Source: Marinilabiliaceae bacterium UBA5488 (lineage in GTDB: Bacteria; Bacteroidota; Bacteroidia; Bacteroidales; Marinilabiliaceae). Taken from it: 64,000 bases of DNA. Both the position numbers and the translations under genes were made by a program. How positions within the stretch are numbered: the first letter of the stretch is position 1; every line of letters starts with the position of its first letter. The notes under the pieces were generated by a model, which was not told the origin of the DNA, ran no database searches, and saw nothing but the letters and a program-made list of their open reading frames with translations. The stretch covers positions 45,633 through 109,632 of the forward strand of contig DIPM01000032.1 of NCBI GenBank assembly GCA_002427105.1, read 5' to 3'. Positions 17,836 to 26,651 of this stretch are shown here, in pieces.

Positions 17836-17881
17836 AGACCTTTACCGCATGCTAAGCATCCGGCAAGTCCTGAGCAGCTGT

Positions 17882-18781
17882 TTAAAATATCAAGACTACT
17901 GCATTCAATACAACAAAAAGCAGTATGCTAAGTGAAAGGTTGCGCAACTCGCCATCAAGCTTTGATGGCTCACGGGTTTTAAAGCTGCGAACGATATTTC
18001 TGATAAAAAGCGGAAGTGCGAGTAAGGACGGCCACAGGAGCATAGTCCGTGATGTCAGGATAGCATAAATAAGAAAGAGTAGCCACCCATCAGCCAATAG
18101 TGCCGCGTGATACCACAAGGCCTTGTTGCGACCCATCCTTACCACCATAGTTATTTTGCCGCTTTTACGATCCGATTCTATATCACGGATATTATTAAGG
18201 TTTAAGACCCCTGTGCTAAATAGTCCTATACTACTTGCCGGGAGCAGCACTTCCCATTGCCAGGCGTTAGTATGCAAAAAATAAGAGCCTGCAACTCCCA
18301 CAATTCCGAAAAACAAAAAGACGTATATGTCACCCAGTCCGCGATAGCCATAAGGATTTTTGCCTGCCGTATAGCGAATTGCAGCCGCTATTGCAGCCAA
18401 TCCAAGCAGGAAGAAAGCTAACAGCTTCCAATAGTCAGTATCAAAGGCTTTGGCAAGCAAAGTCAGTCCTGATATTAGAGCAAGGGCCACCAATATTATT
18501 ATGGCTTTCTTCATCTGCCCCAGAGAAATAGCACCGCTTTGGATCATGCGTTGAGGCCCGACCCGCGTTTCATTATCTGCCCCTGACAAGGCGTCGCCAT
18601 AGTCGTTGGCCAGATTCGAGAGTATTTGAAGGAAGAGGGTGGTCAGAGCAGCCCACAATAAGACTTCTGCCCGGAAAGCTCCGTCCCATGCGGCTACGAT
18701 GCTTCCCATTAATATGGTGGATAGTGCAAGCGGCAAGGTGCGCAAGCGAAGAGATACTACCCAGGCTTTTATGTTTTTCAT
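17882..18781 (-). CDS. menA: 1,4-dihydroxy-2-naphthoate polyprenyltransferase (MenA)
   Basis: MenA attaches the isoprenoid tail to dihydroxynaphthoate in menaquinone synthesis. The 299-residue membrane protein has about eight helices and the two Asp-rich motifs of UbiA enzymes: NDYGD (residues 59-63) and NIRDIESDRKSGK (about 197-209). Menaquinone synthesis fits an anaerobic or facultative member of the Bacteroidota. It lies 16 bp after the AbgT-type transporter gene on the same strand and could be cotranscribed with it. Confidence 0.92.
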   Translation of the reverse strand: MKNIKAWVVSLRLRTLPLALSTILMGSIVAAWDGAFRAEVLLWAALTTLFLQILSNLANDYGDALSGADNETRVGPQRMIQSGAISLGQMKKAIIILVALALISGLTLLAKAFDTDYWKLLAFFLLGLAAIAAAIRYTAGKNPYGYRGLGDIYVFLFFGIVGVAGSYFLHTNAWQWEVLLPASSIGLFSTGVLNLNNIRDIESDRKSGKITMVVRMGRNKALWYHAALLADGWLLFLIYAILTSRTMLLWPSLLALPLFIRNIVRSFKTREPSKLDGELRNLSLSILLFVVLNAVVLIF

Positions 18782-18797
18782 GGCTAATAATTATATC

Positions 18798-20333
18798 TTA
18801 TCCCGGAAGTTGGTAATATATGCCGACGCCCGGTCCTAAGGGGATTTCTAATAATATCCAGGCAATAAGGAAAAGCGTCCAGCCAATAAAGAAGATGATG
18901 GAATAGGGAAGCATAGTCGCGATAATGGTTCCCAGTCCCGCGTTTTTATCATACTTCTGGAAATAGGCAATGATAAGAGCGAAATAGCTCATCATAGGAG
19001 AAATAATATTGGTAACTGAATCGCCTACGCGGTAAACAGCCTGTGACAGTTCGGGAGAATAACCCAAAAGCATAAATATCGGGATAAACACGGGTGCCAG
19101 AAGGGCCCATTTTGCCGAGGCGCTACCCATAATCAAATTTACCGTGGCTGAGAACAGGATAAACAGTATCATTAGAGGTATCAGCCCAAGATTGGAAGCG
19201 ATAAGAGCATCGGCTCCGCTTACCGCCATAATTATACCCAGATTACTCCACTTGAAATAGGCTACAAACTGGGCCGCGAAAAACACAAGTACAATATAGG
19301 CTGCAAGGGTCTTAAGGCTATCGGCCATGCCATTGGCAACGTCAGTGTCGTTATTAAACTTGCCCACTACAACTCCATAAACGATTCCGGCGCTTGCGGC
19401 AATCAGGAAGAGGAAGGTTATAATCCCTTTAATAAGGGGCGAAGAAAGAATGCCGCCGTCGGTGCCGCGCAGTACGCCATTTTCAGGCAGTATGCCGATT
19501 AGTATTATAACAAGCCATATCAAAAATACAACAAAGCTCCGTTTCAGTCCTTTTTTCTCTATTGCCGACAAGGGTTCAATGCTTTCCTGATAATACTCGC
19601 CTTTGTAAGCCCCAAAACGGGGCTGAATAATTTTTTCGGTAACCCAGGTTCCCAATATGGCAATAAGGAAGGTTGAAGCAACCATAAAATAATAGTTGGC
19701 CGTTGGGTTGACCCGATAAGAGGGGTCAAGTATATGGGCTGCCTCCTCTGAAAGACCAGCCAGCAAGGGGTCGATAGTGCCAAGTATGAGGTTGGCGCTG
19801 AAGCCCCCCGAAACGCCCGCGAAGGCAGCGGCCATTCCTACAACGGGGTGACGGCCAAGGGCCTGAAATATTATTCCTGCCAGGGGTATAAGCAAGACGT
19901 AACCTATATCGCTGGCTACATTTGACAAGATACCGGTAAATACCACTACAAAAGTAATGATGTTCTTAGGCGATTTTATAACAATAATTCTGATTATGGC
20001 GCCAATCAAGCCGCTGCTTTCGGCTATGCCTATACCTAGCATGGCAACCAGCACGATACCTAAGGGTGCAAATTCGGTAAAGTTTGTTACCATCTTATTG
20101 ATTATCATACCAATGCCTTCTTTGGAGAAGAGGTTGACTGTCTTGATTACTTCGCCGGTGGCAGGATGAACAGCTTCCCAGCCCAGCCATGAGCCAACAG
20201 CCGACAAAACCAGAATCAAAAGGGCGAACAGGGCAAATAGGGTGGCCGGATTAGGTAGGGCGTTACCCCCTTTTTCAAGAATATTAAGAAATAAATCTAT
20301 ATAGTTCTTCTTCTTTTTTGTAGCTGTTTCCAT
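18798..20333 (-). CDS. AbgT-family transporter
   Basis: The 511-residue membrane protein begins with a charged segment then a run of about 12 helices. Family features are the NALPNPATLFALFALLILV start, FAPLGIVLVAMLGIGIAESSG, and FVVVFTGILSNVASDIGYV. E. coli AbgT imports p-aminobenzoyl-glutamate; other family members export sulfonamides. Neither role is decided by the sequence. The gene precedes menA by 16 bp. Confidence 0.9.
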   Translation of the reverse strand: METATKKKKNYIDLFLNILEKGGNALPNPATLFALFALLILVLSAVGSWLGWEAVHPATGEVIKTVNLFSKEGIGMIINKMVTNFTEFAPLGIVLVAMLGIGIAESSGLIGAIIRIIVIKSPKNIITFVVVFTGILSNVASDIGYVLLIPLAGIIFQALGRHPVVGMAAAFAGVSGGFSANLILGTIDPLLAGLSEEAAHILDPSYRVNPTANYYFMVASTFLIAILGTWVTEKIIQPRFGAYKGEYYQESIEPLSAIEKKGLKRSFVVFLIWLVIILIGILPENGVLRGTDGGILSSPLIKGIITFLFLIAASAGIVYGVVVGKFNNDTDVANGMADSLKTLAAYIVLVFFAAQFVAYFKWSNLGIIMAVSGADALIASNLGLIPLMILFILFSATVNLIMGSASAKWALLAPVFIPIFMLLGYSPELSQAVYRVGDSVTNIISPMMSYFALIIAYFQKYDKNAGLGTIIATMLPYSIIFFIGWTLFLIAWILLEIPLGPGVGIYYQLPG

Positions 20334-20412
20334 CCCGTGTTAATTAGCAGTTGCAAAAAATGATAGCGGATTATTTTAGGGATAGGGGGAGGCCACAAAA
20401 ATAGAAAAAATA

Positions 20413-22032
20413 TTATTGTGCATAATACTCTTCGCGCAAAGCTGCAATGTTCGCGTCGTTTACATAGTCGTCGTAGCTCATTAGCTTGTCAATGATGCCC
20501 TTAGGAGTAATCTCTATAATACGGTTACAAACAGTATTGATAAACTCGTGGTCATGCGAGCTCATCAGGATATTCCCGGGGAAATTAATCAGGGTGTTAT
20601 TGAAGGCCTGAATAGTCTCCAGATCCAGGTGGTTTGTGGGATTATCCAACAATAACACGTTAGCATTACGAAGCATCATCTTTGAAATCATACAACGCAT
20701 CTTCTCACCACCCGACAAAACATTTACCCGCTTGAATATATCTTCGCCCGAGAAGAGCATTTTACCAAGGTAGCCTCTTAAAAAGGACTCGCTGGTATCT
20801 TCCGAAAACATGCTGAGCCACTCAACGAGAGTTTGCCGGCCTTCGAAATACCGGCTGTTTTCCATGGGCAGATAAGCTGTGGTAATGGTTACTCCCCATG
20901 TGTAGTGCCCTGTATCGGGTTTGATTTCTCCGTTAAGAATCTCGAAAAGGGCAGTGGTTGCCAGTGGGTTACGCGACAAAAACACCACTTTTTCATCTTT
21001 CTCTATGGTAAAACTTAGGTCTTTCAATAGCTGCGTGCCATCGTCGCCTTGTTTGCTAATACCGGAGACGTTTAATATGGAGTTTCCGGTTTCACGCTCA
21101 GGCGTGAAAATAATGCCGGGATAACGTCGGGTTGAAGGTTGTATATCTTCAATATTCAGCTTCTCCAGCATCTTACGGCGACTGGTAGCCTGGCGTGACT
21201 TGGCCACGTTGGCACTAAAGCGTTGGATAAATTCAAGCAGCTCTTTCTTTTTTTCTTCGGCCTTTTTGTTTTGTGCTGATTGTTGACGTAAAGCTAATTG
21301 GCTGCTTTGATACCAGAAAGAGTAGTTGCCCGCGAAGAGCTGAATCTTGCCGTAGTCGATGTCAACAATATGAGTACAGATAGTGTCCAGAAAGTGACGG
21401 TCGTGCGAAACGATTAGCAAAGTGGTGTCAAGGTTGGCAAGATAGTTCTCCAGCCAGCGTACTGTTTCCAAATCAAGGTCGTTGGTGGGTTCATCAAGAA
21501 GCAGATTGTCGGGCTTTCCGAAAAGTGCCTGTGCCAACAGCACTTTCACCTTTTCCTTACCGTTCAGGTCAGCCATCTTTTTGCCGTGCAAAGCTTCTTT
21601 TATTCCCAGTCCGCTTAGCAACATGGCGGCATCGCTTTCAGCGTTCCAGCCATCCATTTCGGCAAAGCGCTCTTCCAGTTCCGATGCCCTGATTCCATCC
21701 TCATCCGAGAAGTTTGATTTGGCGTAAAGTGCATCTTTCTCCTTGCTTATTTGCCACAGTTTTTGGTGACCCATCAGCACTGTGCTAAGCACCTCGTATT
21801 CATCAAACGCATGGTGGTTCTGACTTAGAACGGACAGGCGTTCTCCGGGGGCTATTTCAACTGAACCCCTTGTTGAGTCCAAATCGCCGCTGATAAGACG
21901 CAGAAATGTTGATTTTCCCGCACCGTTAGCGCCGATTATACCATAGCAGTTGCCCGGTGTAAACTTCAGGTTAACATCCTGAAAAAGGAATTTTTTACCA
22001 AATTGTATTGCAAGATTTGATACAGTGATCAT
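20413..22032 (-). CDS. ABC-F ATPase with one degenerate nucleotide-binding site
   Basis: The 539-residue protein has two ATPase domains and no membrane segment, as in ABC-F ribosome-binding proteins (YbiT/Uup-like). Domain 1 has an intact Walker A (GANGAGKS, K40) and Walker B (LLLDEPTND), but its signature reads LNGKE rather than LSGGE. Domain 2 keeps LSGGEK, but Walker A is degenerate (FLSRNPLATT, Thr359 where Lys is expected) and Walker B reads LLLDNPTNHLD, with Asn replacing the catalytic Glu. The composite site formed by Walker A1 and signature 2 is complete, while the other is dead in all three elements. A charged linker (about 250-290) fits the ribosome-probing arm. Likely role: translation factor acting on stalled or initiating ribosomes, inferred from the family. 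Confidence 0.9.
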   Translation of the reverse strand: MITVSNLAIQFGKKFLFQDVNLKFTPGNCYGIIGANGAGKSTFLRLISGDLDSTRGSVEIAPGERLSVLSQNHHAFDEYEVLSTVLMGHQKLWQISKEKDALYAKSNFSDEDGIRASELEERFAEMDGWNAESDAAMLLSGLGIKEALHGKKMADLNGKEKVKVLLAQALFGKPDNLLLDEPTNDLDLETVRWLENYLANLDTTLLIVSHDRHFLDTICTHIVDIDYGKIQLFAGNYSFWYQSSQLALRQQSAQNKKAEEKKKELLEFIQRFSANVAKSRQATSRRKMLEKLNIEDIQPSTRRYPGIIFTPERETGNSILNVSGISKQGDDGTQLLKDLSFTIEKDEKVVFLSRNPLATTALFEILNGEIKPDTGHYTWGVTITTAYLPMENSRYFEGRQTLVEWLSMFSEDTSESFLRGYLGKMLFSGEDIFKRVNVLSGGEKMRCMISKMMLRNANVLLLDNPTNHLDLETIQAFNNTLINFPGNILMSSHDHEFINTVCNRIIEITPKGIIDKLMSYDDYVNDANIAALREEYYAQ

Positions 22033-22101
22033 ATATTAAATGGATTTATTCTTTAATAGAGTAACAGCCTCGAACACGCGCATTTTTTCCTAAATGGGGC
22101 G

Positions 22102-22109
22102 CAAAGATA
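22102..22109 (-). promoter_or_regulatory. Possible -7 box for the ABC-F gene (TATCTTTG on minus strand)
   Basis: The minus strand reads TATCTTTG, fitting TAnnTTTG, about 70 bp upstream of the ABC-F start codon at 22032. No TTG is present at the matching distance. Confidence 0.4.
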
Positions 22110-22185
22110 GCTATAATAATCACTTAAAGCCAGAGCGGCATGTTAAGGAATGTGAATGAGGAATACGTCCGGTTATGGCTTTGGC

Positions 22186-22229
22186 AGGAAGGTGGAAGGT
22201 GGATGGTGGATGGTGGATGGTGGAAAGTA
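22186..22229 (+). repeat. G-rich GGTGGAT-type tandem repeat
   Basis: Several tandem units of GGTGGAT or GGTGGAA occur here, in the 315-bp intergenic region between the ABC-F and SGNH genes. The same G-rich or, on the other strand, CCACCCTC-type pattern recurs at 33.3, 39.3, 40.1, 41.4, 42.8 and 43.3 kb. The rest of this gap holds a promoter box and the hairpin at 22295-22336. Confidence 0.75.
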
Positions 22230-22294
22230 GCAAGACAGCAATTTAGCAATTTAACTTATAGTGGGAAGAAAGCTTAAAGCTTGAAGGAGGTATT

Positions 22295-22336
22295 TTACCA
22301 AGCAGAGAAGCAAGACATTGCTTCTCTGCTTGGTAA
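22295..22336. terminator. Perfect 19-bp hairpin after the SGNH hydrolase gene
   Basis: TTACCAAGCAGAGAAGCAA (22295-22313) and its exact complement (22318-22336) enclose a 4-nt GACA loop. It lies 12 bp past the stop of the SGNH gene on the minus strand and probably ends or protects that transcript. The following T-run is short, so simple rho-independent termination is not certain. Confidence 0.55.
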
Positions 22337-22347
22337 TTACTCAGTTG

Positions 22348-23577
22348 TTATAATTCGCTGAATAATTTGAGGTCAATATATTCACCCATTAGCTTATAGC
22401 CTTTTTCGTTGGGGTGCAGATAATCGCCTGTATGTATGCCCACTTGCATAATTCGTGGAAATTCAGGGGTTTGAGTAGCTAAATCAAAGTCAATTACTGC
22501 ATCAAAGCTCTTGCTGTTTCTTATCCAGTCGTTTACTTTCAAGCGTGCTTCTTCCCTGAAGGGGGCATAATAAAAAGACTCACCAAAGGGCAAGATGGTA
22601 CAGCCATACACTTTAATACCTGCGGCATGGGCATCTTCAATCATTGATGAGAAGGCTGCTATCAAGTCATCGGCTACAGTCATGGCTGCTGTGCTGTCTG
22701 GAGTCTGACCAATATCATTGACTCCTATCAAGATAATAAGCCACTTAACTCCCTGTTGGTCAATCACATCTCTTTGAAAACGATCTAGTGCCGATTCGCC
22801 AAGGCAGGGCTTAAGCACGCAATTGCCGCCGACACCGTGATTCAGAACAGAAATATTAGCAGTCGCTTCGTTATTGGCAAGTCGTTGGGCAAGGATATCA
22901 GGCCAGCGATTCTGTTTGTTGGTACCTGAGCCTCTGCCGTCGGTAATTGAATTGCCCAGCGTAACGACGGCAGCTGCCGTTTCAGGGGCTTTAACATCAA
23001 TAGCATTGATAAGATACCAATGGTCGGTCTCGACAAAGTCGTCAAATCCTGCATCTTTGACGCTATTATTTGTTGTAAGATAGGATGTGGTGCGCGAGCC
23101 GGGATGGCCGGTTATATTATCAGGGGTATTGCCAAACGATATAGTTATGGCAAGCTCTGAAAGTGGCTCAAGCTTGAAGGCTACCGGGTCGGAGATTATT
23201 TCCTCTCCGGCGGCTATGCTAATTGTCCTTTCGCCTCCAAAGCTAAGAGGGGTATTTGTTGTTGAGTCCGTTGTGTGACTGCCGCTTGACAGGGCTATCA
23301 TAACTTCATTAAGCTCAACGGAGTCGTCGCTGAACAGGTTAGATAGCTTTAACCTTAAGCTGTCGCCCCCAATTGAAGTGCGAACTATTTGCCTCAGTGT
23401 ATTGTTTGTAAGTCCCGGTTCGGGAGGCATATTGTGTGGTTCTACAAGCTGTTGTGAAGAGGCCCAGGTGCCCACCCACCTGGTGGCCTCAGGCTTAGGG
23501 CTACAGCCCGGACTTAGGATAAGAAGGGCTGCAATTAGCGATAAACTGATTTTGAAGCAAGAAGTTTTTACAGACAT
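22348..23577 (-). CDS. SGNH/GDSL esterase, lipoprotein
   Basis: The 409-residue protein has a lipoprotein signal (lipobox LSPGC, C25), a beta-rich N-terminal domain (about 30-195) and an SGNH hydrolase domain. The catalytic Ser is in GNSITDG (S210); the oxyanion residues are in HGVGGN and GVNDIG, and the Asp/His pair is in TGDYLHPNEKGY (D385, H388). This layout matches rhamnogalacturonan or xylan acetylesterase-like enzymes that remove acetyl groups from plant glycans; the substrate is inferred. Surface or periplasmic side of the outer membrane. It lies on the same strand as the following two glycan-module genes but 159 bp from them. Confidence 0.85.
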   Translation of the reverse strand: MSVKTSCFKISLSLIAALLILSPGCSPKPEATRWVGTWASSQQLVEPHNMPPEPGLTNNTLRQIVRTSIGGDSLRLKLSNLFSDDSVELNEVMIALSSGSHTTDSTTNTPLSFGGERTISIAAGEEIISDPVAFKLEPLSELAITISFGNTPDNITGHPGSRTTSYLTTNNSVKDAGFDDFVETDHWYLINAIDVKAPETAAAVVTLGNSITDGRGSGTNKQNRWPDILAQRLANNEATANISVLNHGVGGNCVLKPCLGESALDRFQRDVIDQQGVKWLIILIGVNDIGQTPDSTAAMTVADDLIAAFSSMIEDAHAAGIKVYGCTILPFGESFYYAPFREEARLKVNDWIRNSKSFDAVIDFDLATQTPEFPRIMQVGIHTGDYLHPNEKGYKLMGEYIDLKLFSEL

Positions 23578-23615
23578 AATGATTGTTTTTTCTGTTTGAA
23601 ATTTATGAGTAAAAA

Positions 23616-23623
23616 CAAATATA
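23616..23623 (-). promoter_or_regulatory. Possible -7 box for the SGNH gene (TATATTTG on minus strand)
   Basis: The minus strand reads TATATTTG, fitting TAnnTTTG, about 38 bp upstream of the SGNH start. No TTG element lies at the expected distance. Confidence 0.35.
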
Positions 23624-23736
23624 GTACAAAAGGGCTTACTATTAAAAGGCTTTTTTCATTTATCACATGATGAGGATGAGCTTGAAGATGCCTTAGGCGC
23701 TTTATTGAGCCTCAGAATTAAGCCTGCTCTTTAATC

Positions 23737-24744
23737 TTATTTTTTGCGCCAGTGACTTACAAACCTTTTAAGTTCATACAAACCTATTGAGCCTGAATAT
23801 ATTCCTCCGCCACCTCCGCCATCGTACACGCGAACCGCGATGGTATTAACGCGTCCGGGAATCAAATCTTCTTCATTTAAGTAGTAATAACGTTCTTTAT
23901 TGTAGCTGCCATCCATTTGCATTTGATAGGACCTGGAATTTATTTTGCCTGTGGATGCTACACATTTGCCGTTTATATATACTTCATCAATATCGTCAAT
24001 CTTGCCCAGCGACAGAACATAGCGCTTTCCGGCAGCTTGCTTGGCTACGGTAAAATCTTTTCTATACCAGGCGAAACCGTCATAATCGCCGGCAAAATTA
24101 TCTTCCCAATAGCCCGGAACGGGAATGCTTTCCCAATCATCGTCAACCAACTTGCTCTCGGCCCACGCTAAGTTATCACCGGTTTTGAATTTCCACTCGC
24201 CTTCAAGGTCTATATCAGGCGCAAAGTCTCTATGGCGGGTATACAGACCCACCGTTCCATTAATAATGCCGCCATCCATCATGCTGTCATACACTCTTAC
24301 GGCAATTACGTTGGCTTTGTCATATCTGATAAGCTCCGGCGGAATGTTGTATCTCCGTTCAGTCGAGTAGGCTGTCGAAAAGTTGGGCGGGAAGCTTCCT
24401 TTTCGACCTATTCTTACTCCGTTAAAGTAGGTTTCATCCACGTCGTCGATATAGCCTAAAAATAGTGTAAGTGAAGCATCCTTATAATTACTGCTTATCA
24501 CTACTTTTTTGCGATACCATGCATAGCCGTCATAACCGTGAAAGCCCTGATTCTCCCATGTAGAGGGAACCATTAGCTGTTCCCAGTCCGTATCCTTGTA
24601 TTCTGTCAAGGCGCGTTGCATATCATCTCCAATCATAAAACTCCACTTTCCACTCAGGTCTATGATTTTCTCATACTTATTGCCCATGGCGCTTGTGCTT
24701 AGGCTTATAAGCATACATGCCAGTATGTAAGGTAGTTTTCTCAT
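23737..24744 (-). CDS. Secreted protein of two GH2-type galactose-binding-like modules
   Basis: The 335-residue protein has a signal peptide (about 1-20). Two similar modules follow (about 28-175 and 178-325), each with the pattern GKWSF-x-x-GD ... W-x-x-x-x-VP-x-x-WE ... Y-D-G-[FY]-AWYRK ... LGxIDDxDExYxNG ... RYN/YY ... VIAVRVYD ... GGI. This is the beta-galactosidase sugar-binding jelly roll that begins GH2 enzymes, here without any catalytic TIM barrel. A role in glycan binding is inferred. It lies 33 bp downstream of a paralog in the same direction. The Gly-rich loop in the last module (GGGGGG) is unusual. Confidence 0.75.
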   Translation of the reverse strand: MRKLPYILACMLISLSTSAMGNKYEKIIDLSGKWSFMIGDDMQRALTEYKDTDWEQLMVPSTWENQGFHGYDGYAWYRKKVVISSNYKDASLTLFLGYIDDVDETYFNGVRIGRKGSFPPNFSTAYSTERRYNIPPELIRYDKANVIAVRVYDSMMDGGIINGTVGLYTRHRDFAPDIDLEGEWKFKTGDNLAWAESKLVDDDWESIPVPGYWEDNFAGDYDGFAWYRKDFTVAKQAAGKRYVLSLGKIDDIDEVYINGKCVASTGKINSRSYQMQMDGSYNKERYYYLNEEDLIPGRVNTIAVRVYDGGGGGGIYSGSIGLYELKRFVSHWRKK

Positions 24745-24777
24745 AAGGTTATAACTTAATATTCTGAGCCCAATACT

Positions 24778-25857
24778 CTAGTCGATTCTGAAGGGTCTTA
24801 CAAATGGAGGTGATGATGAAAATCTATATTCCTCTACGTACTCTTTATAGTTTTCCTTTGTCATAATACCAACAGGACCTTCAAATATTCCTCCATTCAT
24901 TCCTAAATCCTCAACCATAACAACTAAGATATTGGCTTCGTCATATTTCAATAATCCGGATGGTATTTTGTATGCACGTCTTATTTGCCAGTCACCATTA
25001 AACCTGTTGCCTAAAGGGGTTCTGTACATATCCTCAGTGCGACCGATTAGCTTCCCATTTAGGTAAACACGGTCTTTATCATCGATTTTTCCAAGTATCA
25101 GATAGAGATCCTCACTGCCGGACTGAAAACTAGGGACGAAACTCTTTCTATATGAGGCTGTTCCGTCATAGTCATTGAAACCCTGACTTTCCCAGGTGGC
25201 GGGAACAAAGATCTCATCCCATTTACTGTCGTCGTAGGCATAATCCGTATAGCGACGATTAAAATCAAACTTTATCCGCCACTTGCCTGAAAGATTCTGG
25301 CTAAGGAGAGCCTCGTTGTGATAGTAACCAATCATAAGCGGTCCCGACACTATGCCCCCCTCGCCTTCGTTATCATAAACCCTGACAGCTAACATGTTGT
25401 CGGCATCGAAGCGGATAAGACTTTTGGGTATGGGATAAACTACCTGACGGTCGTAAGCAGTTTGAAAATCGGGCGGAAAGCTTCCCATTTGCCCGATCAT
25501 CACACCATTGAAATAGAGCTCGTTAACATCATCGATTCTGCCTAAGGAGATATAGATGAAGTCGCTTGCCCGGGTGGAAGGGATTTGCACCTCTTTACGA
25601 TACCATGCGTAGCTGTTGTATCCTATATATCCCCAATCCTGCCAGGAGCCCGGTGCGACTATGCTGTCCCATTGGCTGTCATCAAAGGCTTCTGCTGCCC
25701 AGCTTTGGTCATCGCCAATATTGAATTTCCAATAACCATCAATTGTAAGCAGAGGTTCAAGGTCCGACAAGGTTGATTCGGAGGAGATTGTAATACTGCA
25801 ACTGTTATGTGCTGTGCCAATAAGAAGCAAAGAAGCTAAAAGTAGGAATGTTTTCAT
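24778..25857 (-). CDS. Secreted protein of two GH2-type galactose-binding-like modules (paralog)
   Basis: The 359-residue protein is clearly related to the next gene. It has a signal peptide of about 19 residues and two modules (about 38-190 and 195-345) with the same signature set: GYWKFNIGDD, VAPGSWQDWGY, YAWYRKEV, LGRIDDVNELYFNG, and in module 2 GKWRIKF, FVPATWESQGF and LGKIDDKDRVYLNG. Tandem duplication of a two-module gene is the simplest explanation. A Cys near residue 20 (HNSC) is not in a good lipobox. The protein lacks any catalytic domain; binding or assembly at the cell surface is inferred. The transcript probably starts here and runs through the next gene. Confidence 0.75.
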   Translation of the reverse strand: MKTFLLLASLLLIGTAHNSCSITISSESTLSDLEPLLTIDGYWKFNIGDDQSWAAEAFDDSQWDSIVAPGSWQDWGYIGYNSYAWYRKEVQIPSTRASDFIYISLGRIDDVNELYFNGVMIGQMGSFPPDFQTAYDRQVVYPIPKSLIRFDADNMLAVRVYDNEGEGGIVSGPLMIGYYHNEALLSQNLSGKWRIKFDFNRRYTDYAYDDSKWDEIFVPATWESQGFNDYDGTASYRKSFVPSFQSGSEDLYLILGKIDDKDRVYLNGKLIGRTEDMYRTPLGNRFNGDWQIRRAYKIPSGLLKYDEANILVVMVEDLGMNGGIFEGPVGIMTKENYKEYVEEYRFSSSPPFVRPFRID

Positions 25858-25894
25858 GGTTCAATTTTTAATTTTATATAAGCTGTTTCCGAAT

Positions 25895-25902
25895 CAAAGT
25901 TA
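25895..25902 (-). promoter_or_regulatory. Possible -7 box for the paralog pair (TAACTTTG on minus strand)
   Basis: The minus strand reads TAACTTTG, fitting TAnnTTTG, about 38 bp upstream of the gene starting at 25857. Confidence 0.35.
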
Positions 25903-25955
25903 GCTTATAGGAAAGCAAATATGGTCGTAAACTTGTGACGACTTGTCATAAGTTG

Positions 25956-26648
25956 TCACAAGGGATCTATTAATTTATACCCAATGCCATGCACAGTAAG
26001 TATCACTTTAGGATCGTTTGGGTCGTTCTCAATCTTTTGTCGAAGCTTAACAATAAAATTGTCTATAGTACGTGAGGTGGGCTGGTAATTATCCCCCCAA
26101 ATTGAGTCAAGCAAATTATCGCGATCAACCGTCTCATTCTTATGTGCATAGAGAAAATGCAGAATTTCAAACTCTTTATGCGAAAGCTTGACATCTTCGC
26201 CTTTTATTTTTGCCGTATATCCTGCAAAATTCACCGATAGATTTCCAATTTGTTGTATCCTATGCTCATCGTTTAGCTCTTCAGCACCGGTTCTGCGCAG
26301 GATGGCTCTTACACGTGCCAGAAGCTCCCTTAGACTAAAGGGCTTGGTGATATAATCGTCGGCCCCAAACTCCAGTCCAAGTACTTTATCTATCTCTTCC
26401 GACTTTGCGGTGAGCATTATTATTGCTGTTTTCAGTCCTTTTGAACGGGCTGATTTGCAAATATCAAAACCTGACATTTCGGGCAGCATCACATCCAGAA
26501 TGGCAAGGTGATATTGATTGGAAAGTAGTTTTTTTAGTCCTTCGCTGCCTGTAGTGGCTGTATCCACCAGGTAGCCTTCATATTCGAGATTATCCTTCAA
26601 GCCCTGGAGCATCGGGAGTTCATCTTCAACAATTAAAATATTAGCCAT
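25956..26648 (-). CDS. OmpR/PhoB-type response regulator
   Basis: The 230-residue protein has a receiver domain with E8/D9 and phospho-acceptor D52 (LAILDVMLPEMSG), then a winged-helix DNA-binding domain (about 130-228; KLSHKEFEILHFLYAHKNETV and RTIDNFIVKLRQKIE). It is 3 bp downstream of its cognate kinase, so the two are cotranscribed and translated together. It probably regulates envelope or glycan genes, but no target can be read here. Confidence 0.92.
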   Translation of the reverse strand: MANILIVEDELPMLQGLKDNLEYEGYLVDTATTGSEGLKKLLSNQYHLAILDVMLPEMSGFDICKSARSKGLKTAIIMLTAKSEEIDKVLGLEFGADDYITKPFSLRELLARVRAILRRTGAEELNDEHRIQQIGNLSVNFAGYTAKIKGEDVKLSHKEFEILHFLYAHKNETVDRDNLLDSIWGDNYQPTSRTIDNFIVKLRQKIENDPNDPKVILTVHGIGYKLIDPL

Positions 26649-26651
26649 TTG

